The position numbers and the translations under genes are program-made. A DNA stretch of 5,105 nucleotides from JAZSQT01 sp045538075 (GTDB lineage: Bacteria > Chrysiogenota > Deferribacteres > Deferribacterales > Mucispirillaceae). Where the stretch lies: contig JAZSQT010000023.1 in the NCBI GenBank assembly GCA_045538075.1, positions 1 through 5,105 on the forward strand. The letters run 5' to 3'. Shown one piece after another: positions 1 to 5,052 of the stretch. Each line of letters begins with the position of its first letter. Position 1 is the first letter of the stretch. The notes below the pieces were generated by a model. The model saw only the letters and a program-made list of their open reading frames with translations, made no database searches and was not told the DNA's origin.

Positions 1-164
1 AAACTACAGGTTCAATTACAGGAGATTACTTAAGTGGAAGAAAACAAATAGAAGTTCCTAAACAAAGAAGAAAAGTTGTTAAAGGAAAGTGTATAGAAGT
101 AAAAGGCGCTGTAGAAAATAACTTGAAAAAAGAAGTAATACGTAATGTAGAAAATATCAAATAA
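1..164 (+). pseudogene. uvrA: UvrA excinuclease subunit A, truncated internal fragment
   Basis: Reading from base 3 gives 53 residues before TAA at 162-164. The segment TTGSITGDYLSGRKQIEVPK followed by QRR, and then the IEVKGAVENNLK stretch, match the UvrA region between the first ABC ATPase half and the second Walker A (compare S-TG-YLSG-K-IEVP and GA-ENNLKNI in the family). UvrA is the DNA-damage sensing ATPase of nucleotide excision repair. Family proteins are about 940 residues long and continue after ENNLK into the second P-loop GVSGSGKS. Here the match stops at ENNLK, the next eleven residues (KEVIRNVENIK) are not UvrA-like, and the frame then closes. The second nucleotide-binding domain is therefore lost and the product would not be a working UvrA. 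The 5' part lies outside the window. The truncation sits about 95 bp upstream of the phage genes, so phage DNA insertion or a deletion at the junction is the likely cause. Identification is from remembered family motifs. Confidence 0.8.
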
Positions 165-245
165 TCACAAAAAATATATTTCATTATAAAAATCTAAAAA
201 TTAAAAGCACAATTTTTAAGCCAAAATAATAAAAAATCTATCCTT

Positions 246-252
246 AAGGAGG
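246..252 (+). promoter_or_regulatory. Shine-Dalgarno AAGGAGG that places the amidase start at ATT 259
   Basis: A perfect AAGGAGG is followed by the 6-nt spacer AAAATT and then ATT at 259-261. An in-frame ATT also occurs at 256, with a 3-nt spacer, which is less favourable. The frame is open back to a TAA at 217-219, and no ATG, GTG or TTG lies between that stop and the conserved start of the protein. The leader 165-245 is extremely AT-rich; no clear T7-type or sigma-70 promoter could be picked out in it. Confidence 0.75.
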
Positions 253-258
253 AAAATT

Positions 259-726
259 ATTAGAAAAGTTGATTATATTATAATTCATTGTTCTGCTACT
301 AATTCATCAATGGATATAGGTGTATCAGATATTGATAAGTGGCATAAAGAAAAAGGATATAATAGTTGTGGATACCATTATATAATTAAAAGAAGTGGAC
401 AAATTGAAACTGGACGAAAAGAAGATGAAATAGGAGCCCACACAAAAGGCCACAACTCAATATCTATTGGTGTTTGTTTAGTTGGTGGCGTTGATAATGA
501 CAATGTTACACCTATTGATAATTTTACAAAAAATCAATTTATATCATTAAAAAATTTACTAAATGATATATTAAGTCGCTATCCTAATGCAATTGTCAAA
601 GGTCATAGAGATTTTAATAAAAATAAAGCCTGTCCGTCATTTGATGTTTCTTTATGGTGGGAAATGGTAAATTCTCAAAACAGACATTTTGATGATAATC
701 TTAAAGAAGAAAGAAAATTTACTTAA
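259..726 (+). CDS. T7 lysozyme-like N-acetylmuramoyl-L-alanine amidase (gp3.5 family), ATT start
   Basis: A zinc amidase that cuts the bond between N-acetylmuramic acid and L-alanine in peptidoglycan, releasing progeny phage or helping genome entry. From ATT 259 it has 155 residues, against 151 in T7 lysozyme. The N-terminus MRKVDYIIIHCSAT matches the first beta strand and His-Cys-Ser-Ala-Thr of the family. Zinc ligands are His10, His116 and Cys125 (T7 His17, His122, Cys130). Catalytic Tyr39 lies in GYHYIIKR (T7 Tyr46) and Lys123 in NKACPSFD (T7 Lys128), with one extra residue in the loop between His116 and Lys123. HTKGHNSISIGVCLVGG at 61-77 is also typical. Starting at the first canonical codon, ATG 310, would delete His10 and the first strand, so ATT is preferred. 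The N-terminus is about seven residues shorter than in T7, where those residues bind T7 RNA polymerase. The C-terminus carries a short charged tail. It is the first gene of the phage block. Confidence 0.9.
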   Translation: MRKVDYIIIHCSATNSSMDIGVSDIDKWHKEKGYNSCGYHYIIKRSGQIETGRKEDEIGAHTKGHNSISIGVCLVGGVDNDNVTPIDNFTKNQFISLKNLLNDILSRYPNAIVKGHRDFNKNKACPSFDVSLWWEMVNSQNRHFDDNLKEERKFT

Positions 727-761
727 ACATTTACATTACAATCGCAAAATCAAGGATAAAA

Positions 762-944
762 ATGAATAAACCTATTATATCAAAAGAGTTAAAAGATTAT
801 TTGCAACAAATTTATGGTAATATATGTGTCAATATTGATGACTCATTACAGCAAGTTTTTTATAAAGCTGGTCAATCAAGTGTTGCAAAGCACATCAACA
901 AATTATACGAAAAACAACAAGAAGAAAAAATTATTAAAGATTAA
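762..944 (+). CDS. Small hypothetical phage protein (60 aa)
   Basis: A 60-residue protein from ATG 762, preceded by AAGGA at 752-756 with a 5-nt spacer, and closed by TAA at 942-944. I do not recognise a function. It is predicted to be largely helical: an N-terminal segment ISKELKDYLQQIY, a middle DDSLQQVFYKAGQSSVAKHI, and a charged C-terminal helix rich in Lys, Glu and Gln. There is no signal peptide or membrane segment. It lies 35 nt after the amidase and 12 nt before the gp6.7-like gene, in the place where T7-type phages keep small accessory or virion genes just upstream of the portal, so a minor virion or assembly role is possible but is inference only. Confidence 0.65.
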   Translation: MNKPIISKELKDYLQQIYGNICVNIDDSLQQVFYKAGQSSVAKHINKLYEKQQEEKIIKD

Positions 945-956
945 AAGGAGTAAAAT

Positions 957-1163
957 ATGTGTAGTGTTCCTAAAGTAAAAGATATGCCAAAATCTCCAGA
1001 AGCTCCACCACCACCAGAAGAAACGGCAGATGTTTTTTCAACTTTAAAAGATGATGAAGATAAAGTTAATGTTAATAAAAAAAAGAAAGGCGTATCCTTA
1101 TTGAAAACTCAAAAAACTTCACCTCTTAAAATTCCAACAACTGGATTAAATATTCCAAAATGA
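957..1163 (+). CDS. Small proline- and lysine-rich protein, T7 gp6.7/gp7.3-like virion protein candidate
   Basis: A 68-residue, low-complexity protein with AAGGAG at 945-950 and a 6-nt spacer to ATG 957. The N-terminus MCSVPKVKDMPK recalls the MC-x-x-PK-x-K opening of T7 gp6.7, a small protein that is part of the virion and leaves it early in infection. Next come a proline run (PEAPPPPEE, residues 15-23), an acidic stretch, a lysine cluster (NKKKKG) and a C-terminal end SLLKTQKTSPLKIPTTGLNIPK-like in style to the Ser/Leu-rich, GxNI ending of T7 gp7.3, a tail-assembly protein. Short proteins of this make-up sit directly before the portal gene in many podophages. The protein is probably disordered. 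Its last codons overlap the portal start (ATGA), so the two are translationally coupled. Assignment rests on composition, two short motifs and position, not on an alignment. Confidence 0.65.
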   Translation: MCSVPKVKDMPKSPEAPPPPEETADVFSTLKDDEDKVNVNKKKKGVSLLKTQKTSPLKIPTTGLNIPK

Positions 1164-2746
1164 TAGAAAATATTAGTAATAAAAAAATAGCTAATCGCTA
1201 CAATGAATTATCTATAGAAAAAAATTTCTATATTGAATCTGCTAAAGAATGTTGTAAATACACGTTGCCGACACTTTTAAATTTTTTTGTAGAAGGTAAC
1301 AAATCGTGGCAAAAATTAAAAACAACATCTCAAAGTATTGGTGCAAGAGGTGTTAGCAATTTATCAAGCAAACTTCTTACGGCAATCACTCCAGTTGATT
1401 CTCCAATGTTTAAGTTGGTAATAGATGATGAAGTCTTAAAAGAAGAATTAACAAACAATAATAGTGTAAAATTATCAGAAATTGATACTGCCTTAACTGA
1501 TTATAGCCAGTCTATTCAAAGGGCTATAAAAGCAAGTGGTGATTATGCTCAAATGTTTGAAGTGTGGCAACTTTTATTAGTTAGTGGCAATGTGTTAATA
1601 TACGACCCAGATGATAATTCAAATATTAGAGTATATTCTTTGCGTGATTACGTATTAAAGCGTGATAGAAGTGGTCAAGTAATAGAAATTATCGTAAAAG
1701 AAAATATATCTAAGGATAATTTAAATAAACATATATTAGATAAAATTTCTGCAATAAATAATAGTTTGCCGTCAAACTCCAATCAGAAAAGTTACGATTT
1801 ATATACTCAAGTTTTAAAAAAAGGCGATTGCTACCATATTCAACAAGAATGTGCTGGAGTTATTTTAGAAGAAACTAAAGGCATTTATCCTCTTGAAGGG
1901 TGTCCATATATTCCTATAAGAATGTATGCTGGTAGTGGAGAAGATTATTCAAGAAGTTTCGTATCAAATTATTTAGGCGATTTAAAATCTATAGATGTTT
2001 TATGTCGTGGCACAGTTGAGGGTGCTTTAATGGCTACAAAACATTTATATTTAGTTCGTCCAGACGGGTTAACAGAAATTAAAGATATAGAAGAAACAGA
2101 AAATGGTGGAGTAATTTACGGCAGAAGCGAAGATATTGGCGTTATGCAAAGTGGAAAAAGTGGCGACTTGCGTATGGTCAGCGAGGAAGCAAGTAAAATT
2201 GAAAAAAGATTAAGCCAAGCATTTTTGTTAATAGAAGGAGGCATACGCAATGCAGAACGTGTTACGAAAGAAGAAATTAAATCTATTGCTAAAGAATTAG
2301 AAACGGCTTTAGGTGGTGTTTATTCTGTAATGTGCCATTCTTTTCAAATACCATACATTAAAAGGAAGATTTGGAAGCTACAAAGATTAGGAAAAATAAG
2401 ACCGTTAAATAGAAAAATTATTCCAATAGTAGTAACTGGCTTTGAAGCATTAGGATTAAATGGGGATAAAGAAAAATTGTTAGAACTTTTATCTCTACTT
2501 AAAGAGATTTTTGGTATGAGTATATCAAATTATATTGATTACGATATCGTTATTAAACGTCTTGCAAATGCTATAGGAATAGACCTTCAAGGTTTAATTA
2601 AAGATAGCAATATTGTTGCTTCAGAAATGAATAATATTCAGAAACAAGAGTTAATGTATAGGTTGTTAGAAAAAATATTACCAACAATTATTAATAAAGC
2701 AGAAAATTTACAAAGTGTAATAGACAATATGATAGGAAGTAGATAA
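1160..2746 (+). CDS. Portal protein, head-to-tail connector (T7 gp8 family)
   Basis: A 528-residue portal subunit, close to the 536 of T7 gp8. Twelve copies form the ring at one capsid vertex through which DNA is packaged and ejected, and on which the procapsid nucleates. Family motifs occur in the T7 order: GARGVSNLSSKL (61-72), VSGNVLIYDP (141-150), YPLEGCPYIPIRM (243-255), YLGDLKSID (271-279), ERVTKEEIKSIAKELE then TALGGVYS (366-389), and RLANAIGID (467-475). The Gln/Ala-rich tail of T7 gp8 is replaced by a shorter Lys/Asn/Ile-rich end. ATG 1160 overlaps the stop of the upstream gene as ATGA and has no strong Shine-Dalgarno of its own, which suggests coupling to that gene. The frame is intact throughout. 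The stop TAA (2744-2746) shares its last base with the next ATG. Confidence 0.96.
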   Translation: MIENISNKKIANRYNELSIEKNFYIESAKECCKYTLPTLLNFFVEGNKSWQKLKTTSQSIGARGVSNLSSKLLTAITPVDSPMFKLVIDDEVLKEELTNNNSVKLSEIDTALTDYSQSIQRAIKASGDYAQMFEVWQLLLVSGNVLIYDPDDNSNIRVYSLRDYVLKRDRSGQVIEIIVKENISKDNLNKHILDKISAINNSLPSNSNQKSYDLYTQVLKKGDCYHIQQECAGVILEETKGIYPLEGCPYIPIRMYAGSGEDYSRSFVSNYLGDLKSIDVLCRGTVEGALMATKHLYLVRPDGLTEIKDIEETENGGVIYGRSEDIGVMQSGKSGDLRMVSEEASKIEKRLSQAFLLIEGGIRNAERVTKEEIKSIAKELETALGGVYSVMCHSFQIPYIKRKIWKLQRLGKIRPLNRKIIPIVVTGFEALGLNGDKEKLLELLSLLKEIFGMSISNYIDYDIVIKRLANAIGIDLQGLIKDSNIVASEMNNIQKQELMYRLLEKILPTIINKAENLQSVIDNMIGSR

Positions 2747-2922
2747 TGGAAGTAAAAAGTAAAAAAACAGAACAAGAATTTATTGAAGATTTAACTACTT
2801 ATAATAAAGAAATAAATAAAAATGAAAAAGGCAAAGTAGTTGTAAATGGAGCATTACCTCAAGTTAAAAGAAAACCTAAAATTGATAAAACAATTAATGG
2901 AATGAGGAGGATAACGTATTGA
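2746..2922 (+). CDS. Small basic hypothetical protein between portal and scaffold (58 aa)
   Basis: A 58-residue frame beginning at ATG 2746, whose A is the last base of the portal stop (TAATG), and ending in TGA at 2920-2922, which overlaps the scaffold TTG start (TTGA). A weak AGGA lies at 2734-2737. The product begins MEVKSKKTEQEFIEDL and is rich in Lys, Glu, Asn and Thr, with a C-terminal basic stretch around VKRKPKIDK (residues 41-49); no membrane segment or signal is seen. It fills the whole gap between two structural genes with overlaps at both ends, and this is the best evidence that it is translated. T7 has no gene between 8 and 9. The function is unknown; it may bind portal or scaffold or simply carry ribosomes onto the scaffold start. 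Confidence 0.7.
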   Translation: MEVKSKKTEQEFIEDLTTYNKEINKNEKGKVVVNGALPQVKRKPKIDKTINGMRRITY

Positions 2923-3593
2923 TAGAGTTAGAAAATGTAGAAGTTGAAAGTTCTGATAAAATTGATAATCAAGAAAATATAATAGAAGAAAGTATTATTA
3001 ATGAGCCTATAAAGGAAGCTGAAAATATAAAAGATGAAGTAGCTTTAGATGTAGATAATAAAGAACTGCAACCACAAGAAGAGAAAGAAGAAAATATCAA
3101 TATTATAGATACGAAAGTATATATTGATGAATTTGCAACTAATGGAAAGTTATCTGAAGATAGTTATGAAAAAATAGAAAAGGCTGGCATTTCAAGGGAT
3201 ATTGTTGATTTATATATAGAAGGTCAAAAAGCTATTTTTACTTTGCATACTAATGAGTTAATGGCAGTTGCAGGTGGTAAAGATGAATATAATAAGATGA
3301 TAAACTGGGCTACAGAAAATTTAAGTGATAGCGAAAAAGATGCTTTTAATGATGCCGTCTATAGTAGCGATAAATCTGTTGGTAAGTTGGCAGTTTCTGG
3401 ATTGTATGCAAGATACAAAAATCAAAATAATTATAGCTTAGGAAGTAGGATAGAAGCAGATAATAATAAAATCTTTGATACATATTCATCTATGGCAGAA
3501 ATGGTAAGAGATGTTCAAGATGAGCGATATAAACAAGATGAGGCTTTTAGAAAAATTGTAGCAGAAAAAGCATCAAGAAGTTTCACGTTATAA
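2919..3593 (+). CDS. Capsid assembly scaffolding protein (T7 gp9 family), TTG start
   Basis: A 224-residue scaffold, shorter than the 307 of T7 gp9. Scaffolds line the procapsid interior, guide coat assembly around the portal and leave before DNA packaging matures the head. Residues 1-65 are a highly acidic, probably disordered region. The recognisable core is at about 68-165: YIDEFATNGKLSEDSYEKI, then AGISRDIVDLYIEGQKA, AGGKDEYNKMINWATENLS (118-136) and DAFNDAVYS, the usual pattern of this family. The C-terminal part (190-224) has SMAEMVRDVQDERYKQDEAF, matching the helical capsid-binding end of the family. AGGAGG at 2905-2910 with an 8-nt spacer points to TTG 2919, which overlaps the preceding TGA as TTGA. 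It lies between portal and major capsid genes, as in T7. The stop is TAA at 3591-3593. Confidence 0.92.
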   Translation: MIELENVEVESSDKIDNQENIIEESIINEPIKEAENIKDEVALDVDNKELQPQEEKEENINIIDTKVYIDEFATNGKLSEDSYEKIEKAGISRDIVDLYIEGQKAIFTLHTNELMAVAGGKDEYNKMINWATENLSDSEKDAFNDAVYSSDKSVGKLAVSGLYARYKNQNNYSLGSRIEADNNKIFDTYSSMAEMVRDVQDERYKQDEAFRKIVAEKASRSFTL

Positions 3594-3645
3594 CAAAAAT
3601 AAAAAAAATACCTTTATTTAATTAAAAAGCAAAAAACAATGTGTT

Positions 3646-3652
3646 AAGGAGG
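3646..3652 (+). promoter_or_regulatory. Shine-Dalgarno AAGGAGG that places the capsid start at ATA 3659
   Basis: A perfect AAGGAGG with a 6-nt spacer leads to ATA at 3659-3661, the codon that homology identifies as residue 1 of the capsid protein. The upstream in-frame GTG at 3641 cannot sensibly be the start because the ribosome-binding site would lie inside its first codons and nothing SD-like precedes it. The GTG at 3654 is in another frame that stops after seven codons. The 52-nt stretch 3594-3645 is A/T-rich, without a clear terminator or promoter. Confidence 0.75.
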
Positions 3653-3658
3653 TGTGTT

Positions 3659-4609
3659 ATATCTAACGCAAATTTAAGTAATCTTGGTCAAATCAATGGT
3701 CAAGGCGATACAAGAGCAACTTTTTTGACAGTTTCAATGGCAGAAGTCCTTTCAGCCTTTCAAGAAAACAATGTAATGAAAGACCTTCATAGAGAAAGAA
3801 CTATTACTCACGGCAAATCTGCAACTTTTCCAACGAGTTGGAAAGCAACTGCAAAATATCATCAAAGAGGAACACCAATTTTAGGTAGCAACAATATTCT
3901 TCATGGTCAACGGATTATAAATATTGATGATTTGCTTATTGCAGATACTGTAATTTATGAACTTGATGAAGCAATGAACCATTATGACGTTAGAAGTATC
4001 CATACAACAGAATTAGGAGCAGCTTTAGCAAGGGCATACGATGAAAAATGTTTAAAAGTAGCAGTCCTTGCAGCAAGAGCGACTGGAGTAACAGATAATT
4101 CTTATGGTGGATCAACTATTACTGATGCAAATATGGCTACAGATGGACAAGTTTTAGCCAACGCTCTTTTTTCTGCAGCACAAACTTTAGACGAAAAAGA
4201 TGTTCCTATTCAAGATAGAGCCTTAGTAGTAAAGCCAGCTCAATATTATTTAATGGCTGCTACTAAAGACTTGCTTAATAAGGATTGGGGTGGTGCTGGA
4301 GTTTATGCTGACGGCTCAATTTTATACGTAGCAGGTATAAAGATTATTAAAAGCAACAATGTGCCATCAACAAATATTGCTGATGCTTCTGACGGAGAAA
4401 AAAATACTTATCACGGTGATTTTAGTAAAACTGTAGGAGTAGTGTTGACAAAAGATGCTATTGGAACAGTTAAATTGAAAGATTTAGCTATGGAAATCAC
4501 TAGTGGTGATTTTAGGATTATGTATCAAGCCGATTTAATGGTGGCAAAGTATGCTATGGGGCATGGAATATTGCGACCAGAATGTGCCGTTGAACTTGCT
4601 CTTACATAA
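3659..4609 (+). CDS. Major capsid protein (T7 gp10A family), ATA start
   Basis: The shell-forming coat protein, of HK97 fold by family, with 316 residues from ATA 3659 against about 345 in T7 gp10A. The N-terminus SNANLSNLGQINGQGD is the usual opening of this family right after Met1, so ATA sits where Met is expected. Further family motifs: HGKSATFPTSW (52-62), IDDLLIADTVIYELDEAMNH then YDVRS (89-113), DRALVVKPAQYY (186-197), AIGTVKLKDLAME (267-279) and AKYAMGHGILRPE (296-308), the last two nearly as in T7. The frame is intact and ends with TAA at 4607-4609. An in-frame GTG at 3641 would add six residues (LRRCVI-like) not found in the family, and it is the ribosome-binding site itself that encodes them. 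No slippery site for a gp10B-like frameshift product was noticed near the end. No further phage gene follows. Confidence 0.96.
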   Translation: MSNANLSNLGQINGQGDTRATFLTVSMAEVLSAFQENNVMKDLHRERTITHGKSATFPTSWKATAKYHQRGTPILGSNNILHGQRIINIDDLLIADTVIYELDEAMNHYDVRSIHTTELGAALARAYDEKCLKVAVLAARATGVTDNSYGGSTITDANMATDGQVLANALFSAAQTLDEKDVPIQDRALVVKPAQYYLMAATKDLLNKDWGGAGVYADGSILYVAGIKIIKSNNVPSTNIADASDGEKNTYHGDFSKTVGVVLTKDAIGTVKLKDLAMEITSGDFRIMYQADLMVAKYAMGHGILRPECAVELALT

Positions 4610-4659
4610 ATTTTATACAAATAATATTTATGTTATAGTGTAGTGATTTTAAAAAAAAT

Positions 4660-4689
4660 ATACTGTCTAACAAGTAAGTTAGACAGTAT
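4660..4689 (-). terminator. Perfect 12-bp hairpin; intrinsic terminator on the - strand
   Basis: ATACTGTCTAAC (4660-4671) and GTTAGACAGTAT (4678-4689) are exact reverse complements around the 6-nt loop AAGTAA. On the + strand the hairpin is preceded by eight A (4651-4658) and followed by only a weak T-containing stretch (TAATCTTATAG). Read on the - strand, it is followed by A and then eight T, the classical intrinsic terminator layout, so it best stops transcription coming from the right. It lies 50 bp after the capsid stop, the position held by the T-phi terminator in T7, so a weaker role on the + strand is possible. Confidence 0.65.
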
Positions 4690-4699
4690 TAATCTTATA

Positions 4700-4734
4700 G
4701 ATTGCCACGACGAATAAAATCGTCTCGCAATGAC
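4700..4734 (-). repeat. Dispersed palindromic repeat, copy 1 (GTCATTGCGAG type)
   Basis: On the - strand it reads GTCATTGCGAGACGA, then a T-rich loop, then TCGTCGTGGCAATC. The arms pair as ATTGC/GCAAT and GACGA/TCGTC with a small internal loop. This is the form of a short palindromic repeat scattered in many AT-rich bacterial genomes, known to me from Rickettsiales and Elusimicrobia-type genomes. It is richer in G+C than the surrounding DNA. Confidence 0.7.
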
Positions 4735-4763
4735 TTTAAGAGGGTTAAAGATGTAAAAAATAA

Positions 4764-4798
4764 GTCATTACGAGGAGCAAAGGGACGAAGTAATCCAG
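4764..4798 (+). repeat. Dispersed palindromic repeat, copy 2 (GTCATTACGAG variant)
   Basis: On the + strand it begins GTCATTACGAGGAGC and ends GGACGAAGTAATCCAG. It is the same element class as copy 1 in opposite orientation, 29 bp away. The usual ATTGC...GCAAT arms are here ATTAC...GTAAT, so both halves carry matching changes that keep the stem paired. Because copy 1 is inverted, CTCGCAATGACTTTA of copy 1 and TAAGTCATTACGAG of copy 2 can also pair with each other. Confidence 0.7.
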
Positions 4799-4895
4799 TA
4801 AAAAAGGTTAACATAATATTTTATGACGAAATTTTAAATATATTTTATAATTGTAAATATATTTTAGTGTAATGGTTATTTTAAAGTTATCTTTC

Positions 4896-5052
4896 CTAAA
4901 GAACACAATTTTTTCTCCAGAAGTAAAAGCATTCCATATATTCATTAAATTAGCTCACAAACTCACTTCGTTCGGGGACAAGCCCAGAGTTCGCTAAAAA
5001 CATTTAATGTATATATGTCATTACTACTGAGTTCAAAAATTGTATTCTTTAT
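4896..5052. repeat. Long imperfect inverted repeat with structured core
   Basis: The arms are about 4896-4950 and 5001-5052. Matching blocks include TAAAGAACACAATTTTT (left) against the reverse complement of AAAAATTGTATTCTTTA (right), and CATATATTCATTAAAT against the reverse complement of ATTTAATGTATATATG, which differs at one base. Weaker, AT-driven similarity extends outwards to about 4855 and 5099. The core 4950-4997 is richer in G+C and can fold itself: TTAGC with GCTAA, ACTC with GAGT, and GGG with CCC. It could be a decayed miniature inverted-repeat element, or a structured RNA or cruciform. No transposase is present. Confidence 0.55.

Noticed and set aside
195..218. 8-bp AT-only hairpin upstream of the amidase (TAAAAATT/AATTTTTA)
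   Set aside because: It is made only of A and T in a very AT-rich leader, so chance is the simplest explanation; not listed as a terminator.
140..260. uvrA continuing in another frame (simple frameshift)
   Set aside because: None of the frames after ENNLK shows the expected P-loop GVSGSGKS or the stretch leading to it.
310..312. ATG 310 as amidase start
   Set aside because: It would delete the zinc ligand His10 and the first strand of the fold, and it has no Shine-Dalgarno at the right distance; the perfect one points to 259.
2746..2925. TGA read as tryptophan (genetic code 4)
   Set aside because: Tryptophans throughout are TGG, the TGA codons sit at proper gene ends in overlapping stop/start signals, and reading through 2920 would add only one residue before TAG.
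3641..3658. GTG 3641 as capsid start (six extra N-terminal residues)
   Set aside because: The AAGGAGG lies inside these codons, no ribosome-binding site precedes GTG, and the extra residues do not belong to the family's N-terminus.
165..4660. Attachment-site direct repeats flanking the phage block
   Set aside because: I compared the left junction (165-245) with the right one (4610-4660). Only loose AT-rich similarity was visible, with no exact repeat long enough to call an att core.
4700..4798. CRISPR array
   Set aside because: There are only two related units, in opposite orientation and divergent in sequence, with no regular spacers and no cas genes.
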